From positions 1-64,000 of the forward strand of contig NZ_MXPU01000003.1 in NCBI RefSeq assembly GCF_002204185.1: 64,000 bases of DNA. Reading direction: 5' to 3'. The notes beneath the pieces are model-generated. The model saw nothing but the letters and a program-made list of their open reading frames with translations. It had not been told where the DNA came from and ran no database searches. Every line of letters begins with the position of its first letter. Position 1 is the first letter of the stretch. The stretch comes from Rhizobium esperanzae (GTDB taxonomy: Bacteria > Pseudomonadota > Alphaproteobacteria > Rhizobiales > Rhizobiaceae). Below are positions 25,768-34,590 of the stretch, one piece after another. Position numbers and translations under genes: made by a program.

Positions 25768-26223
25768 CTATTGCTGCTGCTGCGACTGCGCCGGCGGCGG
25801 TGTGCCGATCTTGTCCAGGACCTTCTTGGCCAGGGCCGGGTCGCTCTGCGCCGCCGTCAGGATAGACGAGTACTCCTCGACAGAGATCGCGTTGGAGGCT
25901 TTGACGGTATCGACCATCTGCTTCTTGGCCTCCTCCTGCAGCTTTTGCTTGGCGGCTTCGTCCTTCGTCGCGTCGATCTTGGCCGAATATTCCTGCCGGA
26001 CCTTGTCGACCTGCACATAGGCAACGGCAAAGGCCTCGAGTTTCTGATCGCTGACGGCCGCTGGCGCAGCTGTGCCGCCGCTCTGCCCCTGCATCGGCGC
26101 CTGGCCCTGTGCGGCCGGCTGCTGCCCTGCCTGGGCCATCTCGACAGCCGACGCCGGGCTGAATGCCAGCAGGCTAAAAACCGCAGCGGTCATCGTTGCG
26201 ACAGGTGTGTAACGAGTGATCAT
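25768..26223 (-). CDS. DUF4168 exported protein
   Basis: 151 residues: signal peptide (about 1-27, ending SPASA), a Gln/Ala/Gly-rich linker, then a helical DUF4168 domain (KLEAFAVAYVQVDKVRQEY ... ISVEEYSSILTAAQSDPAL) and a poly-Gln tail. The domain is a helical hairpin seen in exported proteins of unknown function. AAAAGGAACG before the ATG supports the start. Confidence 0.85.
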   Translation of the reverse strand: MITRYTPVATMTAAVFSLLAFSPASAVEMAQAGQQPAAQGQAPMQGQSGGTAAPAAVSDQKLEAFAVAYVQVDKVRQEYSAKIDATKDEAAKQKLQEEAKKQMVDTVKASNAISVEEYSSILTAAQSDPALAKKVLDKIGTPPPAQSQQQQ

Positions 26224-26507
26224 ATTCGTTCCTTTTCACGTGCGTGATTTGACGGCAGCAAGACCGCCTCGGTCGATCGCTCAGCCGCTCAAAGGCTGGC
26301 GAGGTCGCGACGATGAAGCCTGAAATGGGCACGATGCGGCGGTAACGAGGCCATTTGCTGACGATTGAGCGGCGGCTTTGTGACCGGCGGCCTCATCTGC
26401 TCGGGTAGTTCTGGGGACGGTATCGAGAGAATGCCCAGAAGGAAGACCGCAACCCTTTTCGACGGTGAACGGCGTGGGCCCTGGCAGCGGCCAGAGCTTA
26501 ACTCTGA

Positions 26508-26870
26508 TGTTGGGCATGTCCCGTTCCCACAGAAACCGCTTTCGCAACTCTGCCAAGGAGTGTTCCCAGTCTACTTTCTCGCAAGCTGATATTGCGGTGT
26601 GCAAATAGCGCTTGAGAGTCAAAAGCTGTATTCGTGAAGCACGATGAACTTGCCTTCTCGTCCCTCACCGCCAGCTCTGCCGGGCGCGACGACATACAGG
26701 AAGAAGTGCTCCGTCCAATCGCAATCGACAGGGCCGACGTCGAATTGCAGCTCAAAGCCAACTTTATCGGTGTCCAGCGGCTCGTCGCCGTGGGAGGCAT
26801 CGAGATCTATTGCCCAGCTATCGTCCGACAGGCCAGGAGCTACAAAATTCGAAATTTAAAGCTTGATCAT
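26508..26870 (-). pseudogene. Decayed Imm8-like immunity protein gene
   Basis: From an ATG at 26870 the frame reads MIKL, a TAA at codon 5, then without a break ISNFVAPGLSDDSWAIDLD, KVGFELQFDVGP and HFFLYVVAP, ending at a TGA at 26619. One base out of frame from there it continues TLKRYLHTAISACEKVDWEH and LRKRFLWE. Joined, the pieces make a ~120-residue protein with the layout of Imm8 immunity proteins, in which a GPxxxE...F.VxxP core is followed by a helical C-terminus. One nonsense codon and one frameshift disable it. No toxin gene is nearby. The family call is by pattern, not by search. Confidence 0.5.
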
Positions 26871-26919
26871 TCGTCGCGCGATACCATCGGCGATGTCAAC
26901 CATCAACGGGTCAGGCTCC

Positions 26920-27786
26920 CTACCGCGCAAACCTCCGTGCCCCGGCGACGCACAGGATAACGGCGACCGTGACGATGAGCATACTCCAAGTCACCGTCTC
27001 ACGCAGCAGGGTGGCGGCAAGTGCCAGGCCAAAGAACGGCTGGAGCAGTTGCAGCTGTCCGACAGCGGCGATGCCGCCCTGCGACAGGCCGCGATACCAG
27101 AAGATGAAGCCGATTAGCATAGAAAACAGCGAGACATAGGCAAGGCCGATGAGCGCCGGTGTTTCGATGCCGGCAAAACTTGCCGGCCGATAGAAAAACG
27201 CCACGACCACCATCAGCGGCAAGGACAGCACCAGCGCCCAGGAAATCACCTGCCAGCCGCCAAGCGTGCGTGAAAGCCGGCCGCCTTCGGCATAACCGAG
27301 ACCGCAAGCGACAATCGCCGCCAGCATCAGCAGATCACCAACCGGTGATGCCGTCAGGCCCTGCGTCAATGCGAAGCCCACGACCAGTGCACTGCCGAGA
27401 ACCGAGAAGAACCAGAAGGCCGGCTTCGGCCGTTCACCGCCGCGGATCACGCCGAAGATCGCCGTCGCCAGAGGCAAAAGCCCGACGAAGACGATGGAGT
27501 GCGCCGACGTGACGTGCTGCAGCGCCAGCGCCGTCAACAGCGGGAAGCCGACCACGACGCCGAGCGCGACGATAGCGAGCGAGAGGATGTCGCGCCCCGA
27601 CGGCCGCCTTTCACGAAAGGCAATCAGCAGGCAGAGCGCCAAAGCCCCGGCAATCGCCGCGCGTGCGACGGTCAGGAACACGGGATCGAACTGCGCCACC
27701 GCAACGCGCGTCGCCGGCAGCGAACCGCTGAAGATCACCACGCCGATCAAGCCGTTGATCCATCCTGCCGTCATGCGTTCCATCAT
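26920..27786 (-). CDS. EamA-family drug/metabolite transporter
   Basis: 288 residues from the ATG at 27786, chosen because AAGGAAGAG precedes it; a longer frame to 27867 lacks a site. Ten membrane helices in two EamA halves, with SLPATRVAV near the start and FWYRGLSQGGIAAVGQLQLLQ in the second half, as in DMT exporters. It is divergent from a MocR-type regulator 200 bases away, a common pairing in which the regulator controls export of an amino-acid-like compound. Confidence 0.9.
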   Translation of the reverse strand: MMERMTAGWINGLIGVVIFSGSLPATRVAVAQFDPVFLTVARAAIAGALALCLLIAFRERRPSGRDILSLAIVALGVVVGFPLLTALALQHVTSAHSIVFVGLLPLATAIFGVIRGGERPKPAFWFFSVLGSALVVGFALTQGLTASPVGDLLMLAAIVACGLGYAEGGRLSRTLGGWQVISWALVLSLPLMVVVAFFYRPASFAGIETPALIGLAYVSLFSMLIGFIFWYRGLSQGGIAAVGQLQLLQPFFGLALAATLLRETVTWSMLIVTVAVILCVAGARRFAR

Positions 27787-27912
27787 GCACTCTTCCTTCC
27801 AGACGCCTGCCGTCCAAAGCGCCCCCGGGTCTTGAACGATCAGCATGAAAACAACGACTTGAGGCACGTCACTTGAATCAAATTCGCAGCGATGCGCCTC
27901 AGCCTTTATCGA

Positions 27913-27932
27913 TCAGGACGGATGGTCAGGAC
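27913..27932. promoter_or_regulatory. Direct repeat in EamA/MocR intergenic region
   Basis: TCAGGAC occurs at 27913-27919 and again at 27926-27932, 13 bases apart start to start. MocR regulators generally bind direct repeats between divergent genes, so this is a candidate site. The evidence is only position and repetition. Confidence 0.3.
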
Positions 27933-27986
27933 AGTGACAATCAGATACGATTTCGACAAACTGTTATGGTTCGGTAAGCAGTACAG

Positions 27987-29393
27987 ATGAACGAAGAACT
28001 GGCAGGACGCACACGCGTCGAGATGGTGATCGCAACGATCCGGCAGCGCATTGCCGGCCGCAGCCTGACGCCCGGCGCAAGGCTGCCCTCGGTCCGGGGA
28101 TTGGCGGCGACGTTGAAGCTGTCGACCTCGACCGTGGTCGATGCCTATGAGCGCCTGGTCGCCGAAGGCGCGATCCTGGCGAGGCCAGGCTCCGGCTTCT
28201 ATGTCGCCAACCAGGCGGCGCCCTTTGCGCTTGCCGAGGCCGGGCCGAAACTCGACCGCGCCGTCGATCCGTTCTGGATATCGCGACAATCGCTGGAGGC
28301 CGGCGAGAGTGACCTGAAGCCCGGCTGCGGCTGGCTGCCGCCCGCCTGGCTGCCGGCCGAAGCGATGCGCCGCGGGCTCAGAACGCTTTCCCGCGCCGAT
28401 GGGCCGGTGCTTGCCGATTACGGCCAGCCGCTCGGCCTGCCGCCACTGCGCCAGCTGATTTCGCGGCGCATGGGCGAACGCGGCATCGAAGCCTCGCCCG
28501 ATCAGATCATGCTGTCCGAATCCGGTACGCAGGCAATCGATCTGCTCTGCCGTTTCCTGCTGGAACCCGGCGACACGGTGCTGGTCGACGACCCCTGCTA
28601 TTTCAACTTTCATGCGTTGCTGCGCGCCCATCGGGCCAAGATCGTCGGCGTTCCCTATACGCCGTCCGGACCCGATATCGAGCTGTTTGCGCAAGTCGTC
28701 GCCGAACACCGGCCGCGGCTCTACATCACCAATTCCGCCATCCACAATCCAACTGGCGCAACGCTGTCCCCGGTGACGGCCCACCGTCTTCTGAAACTCG
28801 CCGACCAGTTCGACCTCACCATCATCGAAGACGATATCTTCGCCGATTTCGAATATACGCCGGCGCCTCGCCTTGCCGCCTTCGACGGGCTCGAGCGCGT
28901 CATCCACATCGGCAGCTTTTCGAAGACCTTGTCGGCCTCGGCCCGCTGCGGCTTCGTCGCCGCCAAACCGGAATGGATCGACGGCCTGACCGATCTCAAG
29001 ATCGCCACCTCCTTCGGCGGCGGCCGGCTGACCGCCGAACTGGTGCTGAACGTCTTGAGCGACGGCAGCTATCGTAAACACATGGAGACGCTGAGAAACA
29101 GGCTTTCCCGGGCGATGGGCGAGGTCTCCGCCCGGCTGAAGGGTCTGGGAATAACACCCTGGCTGGAGGTCCAGGCCGGCATGTTCCTCTGGTGCCGTCT
29201 GCCGGGCGGCGTCGATGCGGCCGAGGTGGCGCGGGCCGCGCTGGAAAGGAAGATCGTGCTAGCCCCCGGCAATGCTTTCAGCCTGTCGCAGTCGGCGACG
29301 AATTTCATGCGGTTCAATGTGTCGCAGACGCTGGACGCTAGGGTGTTCGAGGTGCTGGGGGACGTGTTGGGGAGGCAGAGGAAGTTGGAGTGA
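27987..29393 (+). CDS. MocR-family regulator (GntR HTH fused to aminotransferase fold)
   Basis: 468 residues. A GntR winged helix (residues 10-75: RIAGRSLTPGARLPSVRGLA; STSTVVDAYERL) is joined to a type I PLP-dependent aminotransferase-like domain. The PLP contacts are present: NSAIHNPTGATL, IIEDDIFADFEY and the Schiff-base Lys near residue 313 in GSFSKTLSASARCGF. Such proteins are regulators that sense PLP or an amino-compound, not enzymes. It likely controls the divergent EamA exporter. Confidence 0.93.
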   Translation: MNEELAGRTRVEMVIATIRQRIAGRSLTPGARLPSVRGLAATLKLSTSTVVDAYERLVAEGAILARPGSGFYVANQAAPFALAEAGPKLDRAVDPFWISRQSLEAGESDLKPGCGWLPPAWLPAEAMRRGLRTLSRADGPVLADYGQPLGLPPLRQLISRRMGERGIEASPDQIMLSESGTQAIDLLCRFLLEPGDTVLVDDPCYFNFHALLRAHRAKIVGVPYTPSGPDIELFAQVVAEHRPRLYITNSAIHNPTGATLSPVTAHRLLKLADQFDLTIIEDDIFADFEYTPAPRLAAFDGLERVIHIGSFSKTLSASARCGFVAAKPEWIDGLTDLKIATSFGGGRLTAELVLNVLSDGSYRKHMETLRNRLSRAMGEVSARLKGLGITPWLEVQAGMFLWCRLPGGVDAAEVARAALERKIVLAPGNAFSLSQSATNFMRFNVSQTLDARVFEVLGDVLGRQRKLE

Positions 29394-29429
29394 ACACGCT
29401 CGCCGTTGCCCCTCGCTCACGCTCCCGGC

Positions 29430-29590
29430 ATTCGCTCCTATCGCCGCTCACCCCCTCGTCTGCCTGCCGGCATCTTCTCCCAGGGGCGTGGCCGCGCACT
29501 CCCCTCTTCTCCCCATCGCGGAGAAGGTGCCCCGCAGCGTCGGATGAGGGGGCCGCACGGCACGCCCTTCATCCTCATCTCGTTGAAGCC
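29430..29590. repeat. Rhizobial intergenic repeat
   Basis: CCCCTCGTCTGCCTGCCGG, CTTCTCCC, GGAGAAGGTGCCC and GATGAGGGGGC are arranged as loosely symmetrical halves around 29510. It fills the gap between the MocR gene and the convergent response-regulator gene. No protein-like frame is present. Confidence 0.5.
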
Positions 29591-29595
29591 ACACC

Positions 29596-29997
29596 TCAAA
29601 ACGACCGATTGACCGCCTTATCGTTCTCCAGCCGCGTCACGCAGCCCTCCAGCTTAGCGAGCAGCAGGTCGAAGTCGAGCGGCTTGGTCAGGTAGTCGGC
29701 AGCACCGGCCCGCAGGCCGGCGAGCGTGTTTTCCCGATCTGTTAGCGCCGTCAGCATGATGAAAGGAATGTTGGAGAGCTCCGGGTGATTGATCTGGATT
29801 TCCGCCAGGAGCTGGTGCCCATCCATAACAGGCATGGAAATGTCGCTGATGACGATATCAGGCCATTTCGACAGGATCATTTCCAGGCCCTCTGCGCCGT
29901 TCGAGGCCTCGAGCGTCCTGTAGCCGGCTTCGCTCAACTCTTCGACGAGGAGATTCCGGATCTCGACTTCGTCTTCTATGCACAGGACTGTAACCAT
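29596..29997 (-). CDS. Single-domain response regulator
   Basis: 133 residues, one receiver domain with no output domain. The acidic pair is Glu8-Asp9, the phospho-acceptor Asp52 lies in IVISDISMP, the Thr in MLTALTD and the Lys in YLTKPLD. It starts 10 bases after the histidine kinase gene and is therefore its cognate regulator, of the CheY/DivK type that works through protein contacts. RBS AGGAAGAG is well placed. Confidence 0.95.
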   Translation of the reverse strand: MVTVLCIEDEVEIRNLLVEELSEAGYRTLEASNGAEGLEMILSKWPDIVISDISMPVMDGHQLLAEIQINHPELSNIPFIMLTALTDRENTLAGLRAGAADYLTKPLDFDLLLAKLEGCVTRLENDKAVNRSF

Positions 29998-30007
29998 AAG
30001 CTCTTCC

Positions 30008-31702
30008 TTAAGCTGCGACTTGTTGATCCGACAATAGAAACTCTATTGGCAGAGAAATGGTGAATGTTGTGCCTTTGCCAAGCTCACTCGTCACCTCGAC
30101 TGTGCCGCCGTGCAGCTCGATAATCTGCTTGACGACGTTCAGACCAATGCCGGTTCCGGCAATACCCGTCGCGCTGCGGGCGCGATAATAAGGTTGAAAC
30201 AGTTTCGGCAAATCATCCGCATCCATGCCGATGCCGCTATCGGCAATGGCGATTTCCACCATTTTCGCATTAACCCTGGCGTGAACATAAATGTCAGGCG
30301 CATCGGGCGAATATTTGACGGCGTTCGAAATCAGATTGGTGAAGACCTGCTCCATCGCGCTTCGATCGAAGGTCAATACGTCAGGCATGCGATCGAGATC
30401 GAGATGGAAGATATGCGAAGGGCTGAGCTCGCGCTGTCGACCGCAGCAGGTGATGAGCAAGGCTCTCAGATCATCTTCGCTCCGTTTCAGCATGATCTGT
30501 CCGGTTTCGAGCCGGCCGCTCGCAAGGATGCTCTCCATGAGATCGACCATGCGCACCACCGCGCTGCGGATCACTCCGGCTTTTTCGTGAACATACTCGC
30601 CGCTGACGTTGGTCGTCGAGCGGCAGAGCCGCTGGGCGGCTGCGTCGATGATGGCGAGCGGCGTTCGAAATTCGTGCGAGGCCATGGCGACGAACTGGCG
30701 CTGCAGCGCATTCACCTGGCGCTCGTGCACCAGCAGCCGATCCAACTCTTCCCTTTGTCGTTCGATCTCGGCTGTTCGGTCCGCCACCATCTCTTCCAGA
30801 TGGTTGCGGTGGCGCGTGATCTCGGCCTGACTGTCCAGCAGAATCAGCGAAGTGCGATGCAATCCCCGTCCGAGCCCGAACACCGCGGCGATCAGCAGGG
30901 CCAGGCAGCCGAGCCCCGCCGGCGCGATCTGCTGAAGCAGCATGAAGCCCGGCCGGATCGGCTGCCACACGAGATAGCCGATCACCCCACCGTCATAAGA
31001 CGAGACAGGCACTTGCGCCCGCTCGTCGTCACCCTTCGAAGGGGAAAAATGCAATCCTTCAAGTCGCGCGTAATGGGCGATGCTTTCAGCCGCTTTTCCG
31101 TCGATGAACTTGACAGAGACGGCGATGAACTCCTGACCCGCTTCGATTTGCATCCTTGTCGAACTCGGCAGAATGGGGCGCGCGCTTGTTATCGCCGGTC
31201 TGTTGCCAATCAGGATCGTACGTACCCTGGCCAGCTGGCCAAGCGGTTCGCCACCGGTCCTTTTGCGCTCCACGAGAGCCACCCGAGCCTCGCCCGCCAG
31301 CGCCGTCATTTCCTCGCCATCGTCGCTTCCGAGGCGCGGTGGCATAGTGTCCGTCCCGTCGCGGAACGCAAACAGCAGGCGATTGGTATCGTCGAAGATG
31401 TATGTTCTATCGTGTCCAAAATATTGACTCGTCCAGCGGCCGACGTTGTCAAGCAACCATTCATGGTTCCGCTGCTTGGAATAAAGGAAGGCGTCGTCCC
31501 ATTTCGTGATGCTTTCCTGTTCCCGGGGAAGCGCCTTGATCTGCTCATCCAGTCGCTGTCGCACAAAGTCGGCTTGGCGGCGCAAGTAGAGATCATCGAC
31601 CTTCACGGCGGCAAGCCATGCAAATCCGCACAGCAGCCCGGCCGCCGCACAGGTGAGCGCCACCAGGACGAGCATGATGTGCGATGTGAGCCTTACCTTC
31701 AA
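30008..31702 (-). CDS. CHASE4-type membrane sensor histidine kinase
   Basis: About 564 residues. A membrane helix (about 8-30), a periplasmic CHASE4-like sensor (WDDAFLYS and NVGRWTSQYFG near residues 70-95), a second helix around 250-270, a coiled coil, then HisKA with the phospho-acceptor His in ASHEFRTPLAII and a HATPase domain (NLISNAVKYSP, DSGIGM, GTGIGL). The start is TTG; 31702 has AAAGGG 9 bases upstream, while the TTG at 31711 abuts it. It forms an operon with the single-domain response regulator downstream. The signal is unknown. Confidence 0.9.
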   Translation of the reverse strand: MKVRLTSHIMLVLVALTCAAAGLLCGFAWLAAVKVDDLYLRRQADFVRQRLDEQIKALPREQESITKWDDAFLYSKQRNHEWLLDNVGRWTSQYFGHDRTYIFDDTNRLLFAFRDGTDTMPPRLGSDDGEEMTALAGEARVALVERKRTGGEPLGQLARVRTILIGNRPAITSARPILPSSTRMQIEAGQEFIAVSVKFIDGKAAESIAHYARLEGLHFSPSKGDDERAQVPVSSYDGGVIGYLVWQPIRPGFMLLQQIAPAGLGCLALLIAAVFGLGRGLHRTSLILLDSQAEITRHRNHLEEMVADRTAEIERQREELDRLLVHERQVNALQRQFVAMASHEFRTPLAIIDAAAQRLCRSTTNVSGEYVHEKAGVIRSAVVRMVDLMESILASGRLETGQIMLKRSEDDLRALLITCCGRQRELSPSHIFHLDLDRMPDVLTFDRSAMEQVFTNLISNAVKYSPDAPDIYVHARVNAKMVEIAIADSGIGMDADDLPKLFQPYYRARSATGIAGTGIGLNVVKQIIELHGGTVEVTSELGKGTTFTISLPIEFLLSDQQVAA

Positions 31703-31836
31703 TACTCTCAACCCTTTGATGGCGCCCCTTCCCTCGAAATTGACACGTAAAAGTTGACGGAGGATGAATTATGCGCTTCGGTGCGGGTCTGCGACACGTC
31801 CGTCTTGGATATTTCGCTGTCTGCGAAGGAGACCTT

Positions 31837-32369
31837 GTGGCCGCAACGACATCCAAAACGTCAGGCATCAACGTCGAACCGATCACTGCTGCGCATATCG
31901 ACAGTTTTCATCGCGCCCTCGACCTGGTCGCGCGGGAGAAAAAATACCTGTCCATGCTGGAAGCAACGCCCCTGCCGCAGACGCGTGAGTTCGTGACGGG
32001 CATGATCGCAAAAGGCAATCCGCAATTCGTTGCTGTGATTGGCGAAGAGGTCGACGGCTGGTGCGATATCAGCCGGCATTTCTTCCCGTCCCACGCTCAT
32101 CGCGGCAGACTCGGCATGGGAATTCTTCCCGCCTATCGCGGCCAGGGTCTCGGGCGGAAGCTCATCGAAACGACATTGAGAGCCGCGCGGGAAGCTGGTT
32201 TTATGAGGATCGAACTCGATGTGTATGAGGACAATAGCCGTGCGATCGCACTCTATGAAAAACTGGCTTCGTGCGCGAAGGCATAATCCGGCGCGCCGCG
32301 CGCATCGATGGTCGGTTCATCGATGCGATCGGCATGTCTCTTTTATTCGACGAGGATGGGGCGGCATAA
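31837..32369 (+). pseudogene. GNAT N-acetyltransferase, frameshifted near the C-terminus
   Basis: From a GTG at 31837 with GAAGGAG upstream, the frame encodes a GNAT domain: ITAAHIDSFHRALD, MGILPAYRGQGLGRKLIETTL (acetyl-CoA loop) and IELDVYEDNSRAIALYEKL. It then stops after five odd residues at 32286. One base out of frame, from about 32264, it continues with the expected GFVREGIIRRAARIDG and ends DEDGAA at 32369. Restoring one G in CTGGCTTC joins them into a normal ~177-residue protein. The substrate is unknown. Either a recent loss-of-function or a sequencing slip in a G run. Confidence 0.75.
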
Positions 32370-32597
32370 TTTGGCGTATTGTCCGCGATTTTGTTCCCGC
32401 GCCATCGATTGGATCGGCGCCGGCACTCAAGAGAGCCTCGTCCCGCGGGGGCCGCAACGGCGAGGTGGACGTGCCGGCGGTTGGGGCGGCAAGGAGCAGC
32501 GTTGGGGCGTGTGCTTCGAGGCTCCGCGAAGGGCGAGGCGGGTGCGCTGACGCCGGCTTCTTGTAAGCAGCAGCCCCCGCACCCGGCGGCGCAGCGC
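32370..32597. other. Intergenic region with partial repeat
   Basis: The region carries a motif GGCGAGGCGGGTGCG near 32530 that resembles the family A repeat seen elsewhere in the window. No gene is supported between the GNAT remnant and the convergent beta-propeller gene. Confidence 0.4.
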
Positions 32598-33227
32598 TCA
32601 CGGCCGGCGCACGGCGCGGATCTTGCCGCTGTTGCCTCCGCCACAGAAGAAGCAGCCGGCGCCGTCGGATTCGAGCCCGGAGACGCCGGCGCCGTCCGGC
32701 ATGTCGAGCCGTTCAAGCACCTCGCCCGTCTTCGGATCGATGCGTCTGACGTCGCTGTCGTCGCCCTCCCAGGTGCCGTGCCAGAGCTGGCCGTCGACCC
32801 AGGTGACGCCTGTCACGACGCGGTTGGATTCGATGGTGCGCAGGATCTTGCCGGTTTCGGGATCGATCTGATGGATCCTGCGGCCGCGATGCTGGCCGAC
32901 CCAGAGCGTTCCCTCGGCCCATGCAAGGCCGGAATCGCCGCCATGGCCGGGGGCTGGGATGGTGGAAAGGATCTGACCGGTCTTCGGATTGATCTTGTGA
33001 ATGACGTCCTCGGCGATCTGATAGAGGAACTCGCCGTCGAAAGCCGTGCCGGCGTGGGAGGCGACCTCGATCGACCGCACAACCTCGCCGCTGTCGGGGT
33101 CGAGCGCGTTCAGCCTGTCGCCTGAGGCGAACCAGACATGCCGGCCGTCGAAGGTGACGCCGTGAACGCGCTCCGCACCGGGAAAGGGTCCATATTCACG
33201 CAGAATGGTCGCAGCCGATGTCTTCAT
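32598..33227 (-). CDS. Beta-propeller protein, glutamine-cyclotransferase/YncE-like
   Basis: 209 residues made of repeating blades with the pattern (I/L)DP.(S/T)G(E/K)(V/I)..I: DPDSGEVVRSI, NPKTGQILSTI, DPETGKILRTI, DPKTGEVLERL. Blades of this type occur in YncE/YVTN proteins and plant-type glutaminyl cyclases. There is no signal peptide. The short length gives four to five blades. AAGGAGGAAGAC precedes the ATG. It lies 27 bases after the HTH regulator gene on the same strand. Function unknown. Confidence 0.75.
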   Translation of the reverse strand: MKTSAATILREYGPFPGAERVHGVTFDGRHVWFASGDRLNALDPDSGEVVRSIEVASHAGTAFDGEFLYQIAEDVIHKINPKTGQILSTIPAPGHGGDSGLAWAEGTLWVGQHRGRRIHQIDPETGKILRTIESNRVVTGVTWVDGQLWHGTWEGDDSDVRRIDPKTGEVLERLDMPDGAGVSGLESDGAGCFFCGGGNSGKIRAVRRP

Positions 33228-33254
33228 GTCTTCCTCCTTGTCGGTTGACCCATA

Positions 33255-34475
33255 CTAGTCGCTCGGCAGCGGTCCCGGGAGTAACAAGATCGTCGGGAAA
33301 GAGGAGAGCGGCGGGCTCATCCAGCGGCGTGCCCGCCCGCGTCCGATCGCTTGCACCTTCCCCTCGCCGGCGAGCGCATCCAGCGCTCGCTGCACGGTGC
33401 GCGGACTGGCGCCGAGCGCGATTGCCAGCGCCGAACTCGACCACGCTTCGCCATCGGCGAGGAAGGCGAGCACCGCCGCATGCGGCCCTTCGACGAGCGG
33501 GGCAAGCACTGCAACCTCAGAAGTGCCGGCAGGAGAAAGGGCAAAACCGCGCTTGGTAGCCGAGACTTCCGCCAGGCCGCCCAATTCCGCGCGCAGCCGA
33601 CCGATCTCGACGCGCAGCCGGGCGCGATGCGATTCATCGGCATGCTTGCCGCGGAAGGCGCCTGCGATCAGCGCGCCCCGCGACACATCCGCCGGCCAGG
33701 CTTCGGCAAGCGCGCGAGCGAGCGCGAAAAGCACCGGCCGGCTCGCAAGCGGCACCACCGCTCTCGCCGCGCGCACGACATGGCGGCAGGCATCAATGAC
33801 GAGCGTGCCGCTGGAAAAGAGCGCCTCCACCTCGGCAAGCAGCAGCGGCTGGTCATGCCCACGAGAAACCAACCGCGCCGCCGGCAGATCGAGCACATGT
33901 CCAGCGGCTTCGACCTCCGCCGTCAACACGGGCATATTCGCCCGCTCGGCCGCAAGCTGTGCCCGTTCGAGTGCTGCGCGGGCCGCATGCGTGCGCAGGC
34001 GCCGAACGGCGATGCCGGCCGCAACAAGCTCATGGGCGGCCCGCAAGGCCGGCGGCAGCGGCGTCGGGTCGAGCGCGGCCAGCGCCTGCTCGGCTTCGTC
34101 GAGGCGGCCGATCAGCACCAGTCGGCGAATGGCGATATTGCCGGCATGGGCGGCGTTGACCCGGTCGCCATGCGCTTCCAGAACCTTGCGCGCCGCCTCC
34201 AGCGTCTTCGGCGGCCAAGTGAGATCGCGCGAGACGAGCGCGATCTCTGCCTCGGCGACGACACAGCGGGCGCGAGCCACCGCCTCCCGCGGTCCGAAAG
34301 CACGCGCGGCACTCTTCAGCAGCGCCTTGGCGCGAATGAGGTCACCGAGCTGTGCCATGGCGATGCCGCGCAGCGCCAACGCCGGCGCATCGTCGCGCAG
34401 CGCCACCCGTTTCAGCGCACCGAGCGTATCGCCCGATGCCAGCGCCTGCGCAGCAGCCGTAATCAGCGAGTCCAT
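33255..34475 (-). CDS. Helix-turn-helix regulator with alpha-helical repeat domain
   Basis: 406 residues. The first ~290 are Ala/Leu/Arg-rich helices in a TPR-like solenoid (ALALRGIAMAQLGDLIRAKA; GRLDEAEQALAAL). A region around 290-320 (HRARLRVEIGRLRAELGGL) resembles a DNA-binding winged helix of the Trans_reg_C kind, and the C-terminus holds another HTH (SSALAIALGASPRTVQRALDAL). It is divergent from the DUF899 gene 115 bases away and probably regulates it. No exact family name is recognised. Confidence 0.75.
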   Translation of the reverse strand: MDSLITAAAQALASGDTLGALKRVALRDDAPALALRGIAMAQLGDLIRAKALLKSAARAFGPREAVARARCVVAEAEIALVSRDLTWPPKTLEAARKVLEAHGDRVNAAHAGNIAIRRLVLIGRLDEAEQALAALDPTPLPPALRAAHELVAAGIAVRRLRTHAARAALERAQLAAERANMPVLTAEVEAAGHVLDLPAARLVSRGHDQPLLLAEVEALFSSGTLVIDACRHVVRAARAVVPLASRPVLFALARALAEAWPADVSRGALIAGAFRGKHADESHRARLRVEIGRLRAELGGLAEVSATKRGFALSPAGTSEVAVLAPLVEGPHAAVLAFLADGEAWSSSALAIALGASPRTVQRALDALAGEGKVQAIGRGRARRWMSPPLSSFPTILLLPGPLPSD

Positions 34476-34590
34476 TCAAATCCCGTCACACTTGTCACTC
34501 CCGGCATTTGTTCCCCCGCCGTAATCTTTCGCTCAACGGCAGGCAACAGAGCCGGATGCTACGACGAGAGACAGGCAAAGGAGAAGACCC

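Noticed and set aside
30110..31750. 546-codon open frame on the plus strand
   Set aside because: Antisense of the histidine kinase, which shows all catalytic boxes.
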